A DNA stretch of 25,482 nt from an uncultured Oscillibacter sp. (lineage in GTDB: Bacteria > Bacillota > Clostridia > Oscillospirales > Oscillospiraceae), in assembly GCA_900548505.1 (NCBI GenBank), contig URKI01000033.1:1-25482 (forward strand), written 5' to 3'. Position numbers and translations under genes: made by a program. Of this stretch, positions 16,767-24,703 are shown one piece after another. The notes beneath the pieces were generated by a model. That model made no database searches, was not told where the DNA came from, and saw only the letters and a list, made by a program, of their open reading frames with translations. Numbering within the stretch: position 1 is the stretch's first letter; each line of letters begins with the position of its first letter.

Positions 16767-16800
16767 GGGGCAGAAGGACTTCCTTCTGCCCCATTTTCTT
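16767..16800 (+). terminator. Hairpin with interrupted T-run: partial terminator/attenuator between symporter and peptidases
   Basis: GGGGCAGAAGGA (16767-16778) pairs perfectly with TCCTTCTGCCCC (16781-16792). The tail ATTTTCTTTGT is broken by C and G. It lies between the symporter and the M29 peptidase, 72 bases apart. No clear promoter follows it, so read-through probably supplies the peptidases at a lower level. Confidence 0.75.
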
Positions 16801-16828
16801 TGTACATAATCAGAAAGGACGATGATTT

Positions 16829-17962
16829 ATGGAAGATCCCCGTATCCGAAAGCTTGCCCGCTTCCTCATCCAGGGCGCGGTGGAGCTGCAGAAGGACGAA
16901 AAGATCCTCATTGAGCTCCACGGCAGCGAGACCGGCCTCATGAAGGCCCTGGTGCAGGAGGCCTACGCCGTGGGCGGCAAGCCCTTTATCCACATTTTTG
17001 ACTACGCGGTGGAGGGTGCACTGGTCCAAGGGGCCGACGAGGCCCACATGGCTGAGATCGCCGCCTATGAACTCCAGCGCATGAAGGACATGGACGCCTA
17101 TATCGACATCCGGGCCACCACCAACATCAGCATGTGGCACAACGTCTCCGACGAGGCCCAGCGCCGCTACCGCCAGTACTACTGGGGCCCCATCCACCTC
17201 TCGGAGCGGTGCAACCACACCAAGTGGTCCGTGCTGCGCTTCCCCAACGACGCCATGGCCCAGCTGGCCGGCGTATCCACGGAGGAGTACGAGGACTTCT
17301 ACTTCCGTGCCTGTCTCGTGGACTACGAGAAGATGGGCCGGGCCATGGAGCATCTGGAGGCCCTCATGAACCGGACCGACCGGGTGCACATCGTCTCTCC
17401 CGGCACGGACATCTCCTTCTCCATCAAGGGCATCGGCAGCTTCGGTATGCACGGCAACCGCAACATCCCCGACGGCGAGATCTACACCGCCCCGGTAAAG
17501 GACTCCGTCAATGGCTACATCACCTACAACTGCCCCTCCCCCTATGACGGCTTTTTGTTCCGGGACGTATATCTGGAGTTCAAGGACGGCAAGATCGTCA
17601 AGGCCACCAGCAACAACACCCCCTACATGAACGAGATCTTCGACATCGACGAGGGCGCCCGGTATGTGGGCGAGTTCGCCCTGGGCGTCAACCCGGTGAT
17701 CCACCACCCCATCGGAGATATCCTCTTTGACGAAAAGATCGCCGGCAGCTTCCACCTGACCCCCGGCAACAGCTATGACAACACCTCCAACGGTAACCAC
17801 TCCGCCGTCCACTGGGACCTGATCCAGATCCAGACGCCGGAATACGGCGGCGGCGAGATCTGGTTCGACGACGTGCTCATCCGCAAGGACGGCATGTTCC
17901 TGCCCCCGGAGCTCCAGTGCCTGAACCCTGAAAATCTTTTGTCTAACGAAGAGGAGGCATAA
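16829..17962 (+). CDS. Aminopeptidase, M29 family (AmpS/thermophilic metalloprotease type)
   Basis: 377 aa cytoplasmic metal-dependent exopeptidase. Putative two-metal ligands and catalytic residues occur in family order and spacing: E217 (IPDGEIYTAPV), E282 (VGEFALGVNP), H309 and Y316 (SFHLTPGNSY), H328 and D330 (SAVHWDLI). The H-Y spacing of 7 and H-x-D pair match characterised M29 enzymes. These remove N-terminal residues, with broad preference, from peptides. It is slightly shorter than the usual 400-410 aa. AAAGGA lies before the ATG. It overlaps functionally with PepT and the M24 peptidase, whose genes follow with 4- and 3-base gaps, so the three are translated as a coupled set downstream of the symporter. 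Confidence 0.93.
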   Translation: MEDPRIRKLARFLIQGAVELQKDEKILIELHGSETGLMKALVQEAYAVGGKPFIHIFDYAVEGALVQGADEAHMAEIAAYELQRMKDMDAYIDIRATTNISMWHNVSDEAQRRYRQYYWGPIHLSERCNHTKWSVLRFPNDAMAQLAGVSTEEYEDFYFRACLVDYEKMGRAMEHLEALMNRTDRVHIVSPGTDISFSIKGIGSFGMHGNRNIPDGEIYTAPVKDSVNGYITYNCPSPYDGFLFRDVYLEFKDGKIVKATSNNTPYMNEIFDIDEGARYVGEFALGVNPVIHHPIGDILFDEKIAGSFHLTPGNSYDNTSNGNHSAVHWDLIQIQTPEYGGGEIWFDDVLIRKDGMFLPPELQCLNPENLLSNEEEA

Positions 17963-17966
17963 TCAC

Positions 17967-19220
17967 ATGGATACAGTAGTGGACCGCCTGATCCGATACG
18001 CCAAGGTATTCAGCGAAAGCGATTACTACGGTCAGGCCGGCACCCCCAGCAACCCGGCGGAATTCGACATGGCCAACCTTCTGGTGGACGAACTCCACGG
18101 TCTGGGCGTGGACAACGCCTTTGTAGATGCGCACTGCTATGTCTACGCCTGGCTCCCCGCCACACCGGGATACGAGCATCTGCCCGCCATCGGCCTCATC
18201 GCCCACATGGACACCACCCCCGATCTGACCGGCAAGGACGTCAAGCCCCAGATCATCCACTATACCGGCGGCGACATCGTGCTCAACCAGGAGCAGAACA
18301 TCGTCATGGAGGCCGCCCGGTTCCCGGAGCTTTCCAAGTTCGTGGGACAGGATCTTGTCTGCACCGACGGCACCACCCTGCTGGGCGCCGACGACAAGGC
18401 CGGCATCGCCATCATCCTGCAGGCGGTGGAGGAGCTGCTTTCTGAGGGCGCGCCCCACGGCAAGCTGTGCCTCTGCTTCACGCCCGACGAGGAGATCGGC
18501 CGGGGCGCCAGCAACTTTGACGTGGTGGGCTTCGGCGCCGACTTTGCCTACACCCTGGATGGCGGCGACATCACCGACTATGAATACGAGACGTTCAACG
18601 CCGCTATGGCCCATGTGACCGTCAACGGCTTCAGCATCCACCCCGGCACCGCCAAGGACAAGATGAAAAACGCCCTGCTCATGGCCATGGAGTTCAACGC
18701 CCTGCTGCCCGCCCTGGAGACCCCCGGCCACACGGAGGGCTATGAGGGCTTCTTCCACCTCCAGGAGATGCACGGCAAGGTGGAGCAGGCCACCATGGTC
18801 TACATCATCCGGGACCACAGCATGGAGCGCTTCAAAGAGCGCAAGGCCATGCTGGAAAAGGCCGCCGCCCAGATGAACCTGCGCTACGGCGCGGACACCG
18901 TGGTGGCGGAAGTAGAGGACCAGTACTACAACATGTACGAGGTGCTCAAAGACCGCATGGAGATCGTCCATCTGGCGGAGGAGGCCATGAAGGCCGCGGG
19001 CATCGCCCAGCCCACCCACTCCCCCATCCGGGGCGGCACGGACGGGTGCATGCTCACCTACAAGGGTCTGCCCTGCCCCAATCTGCCCAGCGCCGGCCAC
19101 AACGCCCACGGGCGGTTTGAGTATGCGCCGGTGGAGTCCCTCAAGACCGGCGTCAAGACGGTGAAGGCTCTGGTCTGCCCCACGCTGGTGGAGCGGGTCA
19201 TCGTAAAAAAGGAGGTATAA
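17967..19220 (+). CDS. pepT: Peptidase T (tripeptide aminopeptidase, M20B)
   Basis: 417 aa, the standard PepT length. It releases the N-terminal residue from tripeptides in the cytoplasm. Conserved binuclear zinc site: H80 and D82 in LIAHMDTTPD, D142 in LLGADDKAG, E175/E176 in TPDEEIGRG, D198 in LDGGD, and H in PSAGHNAHGRFE near the C-terminus. SIHPGTAKDKM and SPIRGGTDG are the family's dimerisation and substrate-loop signatures. GAGGAGG is embedded in the last codons of the M29 gene, 9 bases before the ATG, and only 4 bases separate the genes, indicating coupled translation. No missing residue is seen. Confidence 0.96.
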   Translation: MDTVVDRLIRYAKVFSESDYYGQAGTPSNPAEFDMANLLVDELHGLGVDNAFVDAHCYVYAWLPATPGYEHLPAIGLIAHMDTTPDLTGKDVKPQIIHYTGGDIVLNQEQNIVMEAARFPELSKFVGQDLVCTDGTTLLGADDKAGIAIILQAVEELLSEGAPHGKLCLCFTPDEEIGRGASNFDVVGFGADFAYTLDGGDITDYEYETFNAAMAHVTVNGFSIHPGTAKDKMKNALLMAMEFNALLPALETPGHTEGYEGFFHLQEMHGKVEQATMVYIIRDHSMERFKERKAMLEKAAAQMNLRYGADTVVAEVEDQYYNMYEVLKDRMEIVHLAEEAMKAAGIAQPTHSPIRGGTDGCMLTYKGLPCPNLPSAGHNAHGRFEYAPVESLKTGVKTVKALVCPTLVERVIVKKEV

Positions 19221-19223
19221 GCT

Positions 19224-20297
19224 ATGCATGAACAGCGGATCCAGCGGGTCCTGGAGGCTTTGAAAGCCCGGGGCATGGACCAGATGATCGTCTCCGACCC
19301 GGACAGCATCTGGTATCTGACCGGTTACTATGTCTATCCCTTTGAGCGGCTGTTTGCCCTGTACCTGCGCGCAGACGGCGCCCACAAGCTGTTTTTGAAC
19401 CGTATGTTCCCCACGCCGGAGGCTCCCTATCAGCAGGTCTGGTTCTCCGACACGGACGATTACCTCTCCATTCTCGCCGACAACGTGGACGGCAGCCGTC
19501 CCATGGGCATCGACAAGGAGTGGCCCGCCCGCTTCCTGCTGCCCTTTATGGACAAGCACCCCGGCTGCCGCTGCGTGCTGGCTTCCGACTGCGTGGACAA
19601 CGCCCGCGCCTGCAAGGACGAGACGGAGCGCGAACTCATGCGCATCTCCTCCCGCATCAACGACACCGTGATGGAGCGGGCCGCCAAGCGCCTCCACGAG
19701 GGCGTCACCGAGCGGGAGATCGCCGACTACATCGTCTCCCAGTACGCCGCCGAGGGCTGCGACACCATGGCGTTCCAGCCCATCGTCTCCTTCGGCCCCA
19801 ACGCCGCCGATCCCCACCACGAGGCGGACAACACCCGCCTGGAGCAGGGACAGTGCATCGTCATCGACATGGGCTGCCGGAAAGACCGCTACTGCTCCGA
19901 CATGACCCGCACCTATTTCTGCGGTGAGCCCTCCGAAAAGCACGCCGCCATCCATGATCTGGTCTGCCGTGCCAACGCCCTGGCCGAGTCCATGGTGCGG
20001 CCGGGCGTTGCCCTCAAGGAGCTGGACATCGCCGCCCGCTCTTTGATCGCGGAAGCAGGCTACGGAGAGTACTTCACCCACCGGCTGGGCCACTTCATCG
20101 GCCAGACAGAGCATGAGCAGGGTGATGTCAGCGCCACCACGCCGTTGATTGCCCAGCCGGGCATGATCTTCTCCATCGAGCCCGGCGTGTACCTGCCCGG
20201 CGAGTTCGGTGTCCGCATCGAGGACCTGGTGCTGGTCACAGAGGACGGCTGCGAGATCCTCAATCACGTGGACAAGCACTGGAAGCTGCCTCAGTGA
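19224..20297 (+). CDS. Xaa-Pro peptidase-type metallopeptidase (M24)
   Basis: 357 aa. The N-terminal third (creatinase-like N domain, with SDPDSIWYLTGYY) is followed by the pita-bread M24 domain. Expected metal ligands are all present: D215 and D226 (IDMGCRKDRYCSDMTRTYF), H290 (HRLGHFIGQTEHE), E319 (SIEPGVYLPGEFGVRIED) and E333. This layout fits Xaa-Pro dipeptidase/aminopeptidase (PepQ/PepP-like), which opens the Xaa-Pro bond that the M29 and PepT enzymes cannot handle. A perfect AAGGAGGT lies 7 bases before the ATG and the gap from pepT is only 3 bases. It is the last gene of the operon; the hairpin downstream mainly serves the opposite strand. Confidence 0.93.
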   Translation: MHEQRIQRVLEALKARGMDQMIVSDPDSIWYLTGYYVYPFERLFALYLRADGAHKLFLNRMFPTPEAPYQQVWFSDTDDYLSILADNVDGSRPMGIDKEWPARFLLPFMDKHPGCRCVLASDCVDNARACKDETERELMRISSRINDTVMERAAKRLHEGVTEREIADYIVSQYAAEGCDTMAFQPIVSFGPNAADPHHEADNTRLEQGQCIVIDMGCRKDRYCSDMTRTYFCGEPSEKHAAIHDLVCRANALAESMVRPGVALKELDIAARSLIAEAGYGEYFTHRLGHFIGQTEHEQGDVSATTPLIAQPGMIFSIEPGVYLPGEFGVRIEDLVLVTEDGCEILNHVDKHWKLPQ

Positions 20298-20331
20298 CCC
20301 GACCGGGAAACCACCGGGAGAATCAATAAAC

Positions 20332-20372
20332 AAAAAAACGCCAAAGGCCTGCCGTAGTGGCAGGCCTTTGGC
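20332..20372 (-). terminator. Intrinsic terminator of the methionine gamma-lyase gene
   Basis: 14-bp perfect stem: GCCAAAGGCCTGCC (20340-20353) with GGCAGGCCTTTGGC (20359-20372). The T7 run is on the minus strand (plus A7 at 20332-20338), so it terminates minus-strand transcription. A second small hairpin (GCTGGAA/TTCCAGC, 20389-20410) lies between it and the lyase stop. The plus side has no T-run, so the peptidase operon may be less efficiently stopped here. Confidence 0.88.
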
Positions 20373-20414
20373 TCATGGAGGCATATCTGCTGGAAGGGGG
20401 AGTTTCCAGCGAAA

Positions 20415-21611
20415 TTACAGCAGAGTATCGAACGCGGCCTTGAAGTCGGCGATGATGTCCTCGGGATCCTCCAGGCCCACGCTGATGCGGACCAGGCCCT
20501 CAGAGATGCCGGAGGCCTTCAGTTCCTCAGCAGTGTAAGTAGAGTGGGTCATGGTGGCGGGATGCTCGACCAGGGTCTCAGCGTCGCCCAGGGAGACGGC
20601 GATGGTGCACAGCTGCAGCTTGTTCAGAGCGGCGGCGGTGGCAGCCTTGTCGGCCTTCAGCTCGATGGAGATCATGCCGCCGGGCAGCTTCATCTGACGG
20701 GCAGCGATCTCGTGGCCCTCGAAGCTCTCCAGACCGGGATAGTAGACCTTCTCCACGGCGGGGTGGCTCACCAGGAACTCAGCGACCTTCTTGGCGTTGG
20801 CGCAGTGACGCTCCATACGGATGTCCAGGGTCTTCATGCCGCGGGCCATCAGGAAGGCGTTGAAGGGGCTCATGACAGCGCCGGTCATGTCCTTCAGACC
20901 GAACATGCGGGCGGTGTTGACGAACTCGTTGTTGCTGATGATGGCGCCCGCGATGACGTCGCCGTGGCCGTTGAGGTACTTGGTGGCGCTGTGAACGACC
21001 ACGTCGGCACCCAGCTCCAGAGGACGCTGCAGGTAAGGCGTGCAGAAAGTGTTATCCACGATGACCTTGATACCGGCGTTATAGGCGTGAGCCTCCTTGG
21101 CGACGGCAGCGATGTCAACGATCTTCAGAGTGGGGTTGCAGGGAGTCTCCAGATAGACCACCTTGGTCTTCTCGTTCAGGGCAGCCTTCAGAGCGGCCAT
21201 GTCGGTCATGTCGATGAAGTGGACCTTCACGCCGAACTTGCAGATGCCGTGGTTAAACAGAGCGAAGGTGCAGCCATACAGGGTGTCGCTGGCGACGATC
21301 TCATCGCCGGCTTCCACGCTGGACCAGATGGCGGTGGAGATAGCGCCCATGCCGGAAGCGGTAGCCAGAGCAGCCTCGCCGCCCTCCAGCTCAGCCAGCT
21401 TGGCTTCCACGGTAGCCACGGTGGGGTTGCCCAGACGAGAATAGATGTAGCCGCTCTCCTGGCCGGCGAAGCGGGCACCGCCCTGCTCCACGGTGTCGAA
21501 CTCGAAGGTGGAGGTCTGATAGATGGGGTCGCACAGAGAACCCGCAGCGTTCTTCACCTTGCCGGTATGGATCTGACGGGTGGCAAAGCCAAGCTTCTTT
21601 TCAGTGTTCAT
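20415..21611 (-). CDS. megL: L-methionine gamma-lyase (PLP-dependent, Cys/Met metabolism family)
   Basis: 398 aa, exactly the length of characterised Citrobacter and Pseudomonas MGL. It splits L-methionine to methanethiol, ammonia and 2-oxobutyrate, and can also release H2S from homocysteine or cysteine. Pocket residues Y57 and R59 (GYIYSRLGNP) and Y112 and C114 (DTLYGCTFAL) are present. The cysteine is the diagnostic residue that separates MGL from cystathionine gamma-synthase/lyase. D186 (VIVDNTFCTP) and K211 (VVHSATKYLNGHGD, the PLP Schiff base) complete the site. The start at 21611 has GAAAGGAAGG just upstream; the in-frame ATG at 21641 lacks one. It is divergent from the LysR gene and near an NhaC-type transporter, consistent with methionine degradation. 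Confidence 0.95.
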   Translation of the reverse strand: MNTEKKLGFATRQIHTGKVKNAAGSLCDPIYQTSTFEFDTVEQGGARFAGQESGYIYSRLGNPTVATVEAKLAELEGGEAALATASGMGAISTAIWSSVEAGDEIVASDTLYGCTFALFNHGICKFGVKVHFIDMTDMAALKAALNEKTKVVYLETPCNPTLKIVDIAAVAKEAHAYNAGIKVIVDNTFCTPYLQRPLELGADVVVHSATKYLNGHGDVIAGAIISNNEFVNTARMFGLKDMTGAVMSPFNAFLMARGMKTLDIRMERHCANAKKVAEFLVSHPAVEKVYYPGLESFEGHEIAARQMKLPGGMISIELKADKAATAAALNKLQLCTIAVSLGDAETLVEHPATMTHSTYTAEELKASGISEGLVRISVGLEDPEDIIADFKAAFDTLL

Positions 21612-21898
21612 GATAAATCCTTCCTTTCTAATTCGGCCCACGCGGTGTCTTTCTCCGGCGGAGCAATCGTTTTTGCGTTCATTTTTTCAACATCAAGTGG
21701 TCAAAAGCCGCTCGATGCCAGTGGGAGAGAGAATTGAGAGAGAGTTGTTTCGATCAGCGCTTTTGTGGTAATATTGACCAGAAATCTTCATTTACTCGTC
21801 ATTTCTTTACCAACTTCTGACTATAAGATAACACAATCTCCAAAGGGTGTGTTAGTATTGGATTTCCTCAATCTGTTCTCACTTTTTTCAATAGCAAT
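21612..21898. other. AT-rich divergent regulatory region between MGL and the LysR gene
   Basis: The full gap between the two start codons is 351 bases. No coding region, tRNA or recognised riboswitch (I looked by eye for SAM or T-box features) is visible. A T-N11-A type half-palindrome, ATTG-8 bases-CAAT (21857-21872), is a plausible LysR site 27-42 bases before the LysR gene's -35. I see no convincing -35/-10 pair for MGL; the nearest -10-like TATAGT lacks a partner. The long MGL leader hints at unidentified control. Confidence 0.5.
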
Positions 21899-21927
21899 TT
21901 GACTTTCACCGGTGCACGGCCTATAAT
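21899..21927 (+). promoter_or_regulatory. Strong promoter of the LysR-family regulator
   Basis: TTGACT (21899-21904), exactly 17 bases, TATAAT (21922-21927). It lies 35 bases before the ATG at 21963 and excludes the in-frame ATG at 21936, which would start within a few bases of the expected transcript start. Confidence 0.8.
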
Positions 21928-21962
21928 AAACAATCATGGCCAGTTGGGACAGGAGGTATGGC

Positions 21963-22940
21963 ATGACTTTTCAGCAGCTTACATATGTCGTTGAAATTTC
22001 CAAGTGCGGCTCCATCAATAAGGCCGCACACAAGCTTTTTCTTTCTCAGTCCGGCATTTCCACCGCTGTGCGGGAGCTGGAGGAGGAATTAGGGATTCAA
22101 TTTTTCGTTCGCAGCAACCGGGGCGTGGAATTCACGCCGGAGGGCAAGGAATTCCTCAGCTATGCCGTCTCCCTTCTGGAGCAGAAGCAGCGGATTGAAA
22201 GTCTTTACGGAGAAGCCAGAAACACCGCCGCGCCGGTACGCTTTTCCGTCTCCACCCAGCGCTATCCCTTTTCAGAGGATGCGTTTTTGCGGATGCTGCA
22301 GAACACAGAGGAGAACCGCTACTGCTTTTCCGCCAAGGAGGCGGGCATGGACGCGGTGATCGATGACGTGTATGACCACCGGGCGGATATCGGCGTGATC
22401 TTTTTGACGGAGCTGACGGAAAAGATGATCCGCCGGCTTCTGGACTCCCGGGATCTGGAATTCCACGAGGTAGCCGCCGTGGCGCCGTGTGTCTACGTCC
22501 GCAAGAATCATCCGCTGGCGGGGCTGAACACCGTCAGCGAGGCGGATCTGGCCGGCTACCCTTACGTCTCCTTTGAGCACGATCAGGGCGTGGCGGCCGA
22601 CTTTTCGGAGGAATATCAGATCCTGTCTTTGAAAAAGCCCGCCCGGTGCATCAGCGTGAACAACCGCTCCACCATGATGAACGTACTGGCCCGCACCGAC
22701 GCATTCACCACCGGCAGCGGCCTGTTGGTGGAAAACATCACCAGCCAGGCAGTGGTGACCATCCCTCTCTCTGGCAAGACCTGCATCCGGCTGGGATGGA
22801 TCGTGCCGAAAAACAGCAAGCTCTCCCCCCTGGCAGAACAATTCGTCTCCTATCTGGAACAGTCTGTGGCAGAGTCCATCCGATTTACGGAGAACCTGCA
22901 TCAGTCACTGCCCAAGATCTGTTCCGACAAATCTGAATGA
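21963..22940 (+). CDS. LysR-family transcriptional regulator
   Basis: 325 aa. Residues 1-60 form the LysR winged helix: MTFQQLTYVVEISKCGSINK, then AAHKLFLSQSGISTAVRELEEELG, then FVRSNRGVEFTPEG. A linker helix leads to the two-lobed periplasmic-binding-like effector domain (about 90-305), with ADIGVIFL and VSFEHDQGVA. The ATG at 21963 has AGGAGGT 6 bases upstream. LysR proteins usually activate the gene transcribed divergently from them, here methionine gamma-lyase, in response to a pathway metabolite, and the NhaC-type gene may be a second target. It ends in a terminator shared with the convergent NhaC gene. Confidence 0.94.
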   Translation: MTFQQLTYVVEISKCGSINKAAHKLFLSQSGISTAVRELEEELGIQFFVRSNRGVEFTPEGKEFLSYAVSLLEQKQRIESLYGEARNTAAPVRFSVSTQRYPFSEDAFLRMLQNTEENRYCFSAKEAGMDAVIDDVYDHRADIGVIFLTELTEKMIRRLLDSRDLEFHEVAAVAPCVYVRKNHPLAGLNTVSEADLAGYPYVSFEHDQGVAADFSEEYQILSLKKPARCISVNNRSTMMNVLARTDAFTTGSGLLVENITSQAVVTIPLSGKTCIRLGWIVPKNSKLSPLAEQFVSYLEQSVAESIRFTENLHQSLPKICSDKSE

Positions 22941-22942
22941 AG

Positions 22943-22976
22943 AAAAGAGAGCGTCCGAACGGACGCTCTCTTTTTT
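22943..22976. terminator. Bidirectional intrinsic terminator
   Basis: AAAAGAGAGCGTCC (22943-22956) pairs with GGACGCTCTCTTTT (22961-22974) around GAAC, with T/A runs on both sides. It ends the LysR gene (plus) and the NhaC gene (minus), only a few bases from each stop codon. Confidence 0.95.
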
Positions 22977-22982
22977 AATGTA

Positions 22983-24410
22983 TTAAGCCTGATTGGCCTC
23001 GCGCTCGGCCTCGGCAGCCAGCAGCGCCTTCTTGGCCTCCACGCCGGACTCAGCCACGTCATACTCCCAGTTCCAGGGATCCTTGCGGCAGATACCGTCG
23101 GCGAAGGGGATGAAGATGGACAGGATGCCCACAACCGCCAGGATCCAGCAGTACCAGAGGTTGGGGATGATGTCCGTGGGGCTCATGGCAATGCCGTAAG
23201 CAGAGGTCAGGGACGCAGCCGTCAGCAGCTGGGCGCCGTAGGGGATCATGCCCTGCAGCACGCAGGAGAACACGTCCAGCAGAGAAGCGGTGCGACGGGG
23301 ATCGACCTTGTACTCATGGCTGATATCCTTGGCCATGCTGCCGCTGAGGACGATAGCCACAGTGTTGTTGGCGGTGGCACAGTCAGCCAGGGACACCAGA
23401 ACGGAGATGCCCACCTGAGCAGACTTGTTGCCCTTCATCATGCCGCGCAGCTTCGCAATGAGCCAGGTGATACCGCCGTTATGGGTGACCATCTCAGACA
23501 TACCGCCGCAGAACAGGGTCAGGAAGAACACCTCGTTCATGCCGGTGAAGCCCGTCCAGACGTTCTGGGCAAAGCCGAAGATATCCAGAGAGCCGGTGGC
23601 CAGACCCACGATGCCGGCAGCGAAGATGCCGATGGTCAGGACCAGGAACACATTCATGCCCACCAGAGCCAGGATCAGAACCAGCAGATAGGGCACGACC
23701 TTGATGATGCTGTACTCCAGCACGCCCATCTCGGGCATCACGTCGGGACGACCCACGACCAGCAGCACGATGATGGTGATGACGGCGGCGGGCAGAGCGA
23801 TGAAGAAGTTCACGCGGAACTTATCGCGCATCTCGCAGCCCTGGCTGCGGGTGGCGGCGATGGTGGTATCGGAGATCATGGACAGGTTGTCGCCGAACAT
23901 GGCGCCGCCCACGCAGGCACCCAGCATCAGGGGGATGCTCAGGCCGGCCTTGTCCGCAACGCCGACGGCGATGGGAACGATGGCGCCGATGGTGCCCATG
24001 GAGGTACCGGTAGCAGTGCCCATGAACGCGGAGATGATGAACACGCCGGCAGTCAGGAAGTGAACGGGGATCAGGCTCAGGCCCAGGTTGACGGTGGCAT
24101 CGCGGCCGCCCATGGCAGCTGCCACGCCGGAGAAAGCACCGGCCAGCAGATAGATCATCAGCATGGTCAGCACGTCCTCATTGGCCGCGCCCTTGGCAAA
24201 GATCTTGAAACGCTCGTTGATGCTGCCCTTGGTCATGGCAAACGCCACCAGCAGGGCAATGAACATAGCCGTTACGGAGGGGAACTGGTAAAACGCCATT
24301 TCGACGCCCTGGGACTGCAGGATCAAACCGGCACCCAGGTAGATCACAACGAATATCAGGAACGGAACCAGAGCCAGGCCGCTGCCTTTCTTATTCAGGG
24401 TACGATCCAT
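22983..24410 (-). CDS. NhaC-superfamily Na+/H+ antiporter-type transporter
   Basis: 475 aa, about 11-12 membrane segments. Family motifs are the GTATGTSMGTIGAIVPIAVG helix hairpin, MFGDNLSMISDTTIAATRSQG, VSLADCATANNTVAIVLSGSMAK, and MIPYGAQLLTAASLTS. Such proteins exchange Na+ for H+, but several members move amino acids or organic acids, and the MetT branch was predicted to import methionine from its regulatory context. With MGL and a LysR regulator next door, import of methionine or a related sulphur amino acid is a reasonable guess, not shown by sequence. The start has GGAGG 8 bases upstream. The final 40 residues form a charged cytoplasmic tail (DPWNWEYDVAESGVEAKKA...), seen in this clade. 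A promoter with 18-base spacing lies at 24511-24540, leaving a leader of about 95 bases. Confidence 0.93.
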   Translation of the reverse strand: MDRTLNKKGSGLALVPFLIFVVIYLGAGLILQSQGVEMAFYQFPSVTAMFIALLVAFAMTKGSINERFKIFAKGAANEDVLTMLMIYLLAGAFSGVAAAMGGRDATVNLGLSLIPVHFLTAGVFIISAFMGTATGTSMGTIGAIVPIAVGVADKAGLSIPLMLGACVGGAMFGDNLSMISDTTIAATRSQGCEMRDKFRVNFFIALPAAVITIIVLLVVGRPDVMPEMGVLEYSIIKVVPYLLVLILALVGMNVFLVLTIGIFAAGIVGLATGSLDIFGFAQNVWTGFTGMNEVFFLTLFCGGMSEMVTHNGGITWLIAKLRGMMKGNKSAQVGISVLVSLADCATANNTVAIVLSGSMAKDISHEYKVDPRRTASLLDVFSCVLQGMIPYGAQLLTAASLTSAYGIAMSPTDIIPNLWYCWILAVVGILSIFIPFADGICRKDPWNWEYDVAESGVEAKKALLAAEAEREANQA

Positions 24411-24510
24411 AAAATTTTCCTCCTCTTTTCTTGTCCTCTTTGCTGATACGCCTCTCTCTTCGTCTTATTGCACAGAATATGCTCTCCAGATCTTCTCGTC
24501 TCTGTGTAAA

Positions 24511-24540
24511 AGTATATCATTTTTTGGTGGCAACTGTTAA
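24511..24540 (-). promoter_or_regulatory. Promoter of the NhaC-type transporter gene
   Basis: On the minus strand TTAACA (24540-24535), 18 bases, TATACT (24516-24511), each five of six to consensus. The leader from here to the start codon is about 95 bases and has no recognised riboswitch. The gap 24411-24703 contains this and the MscS promoter but no gene. Confidence 0.65.
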
Positions 24541-24631
24541 TACCTATCTTATATAATTGGCTATTACTTTTTCCGATACCAATCAATCCCTTTCTTCATA
24601 ATCTGTTTTTCATAGGTTTTTCATCTCCGGA

Positions 24632-24660
24632 TTGACTTTTTTCTCCATTTCAGATATTGT
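24632..24660 (+). promoter_or_regulatory. Putative promoter of the MscS-type channel gene
   Basis: TTGACT (24632-24637), 17 bases, TATTGT (24655-24660). The -10 is weaker than elsewhere in the window. It lies 43 bases before the ATG at 24704. Confidence 0.5.
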
Positions 24661-24703
24661 TAAATTCCTGATAAGAATACCGTACGAAAGGCAGGGATCG
24701 AAT

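Noticed and set aside
21766..21780. TGGTAATATTGACCA as an MGL operator
   Set aside because: The arms are only four bases and the centre is asymmetric; it is not distinguishable from chance in AT-rich sequence.
21612..21850. SAM or T-box riboswitch before methionine gamma-lyase
   Set aside because: No recognisable conserved core or terminator/antiterminator pair could be seen by eye. A covariance search would decide.
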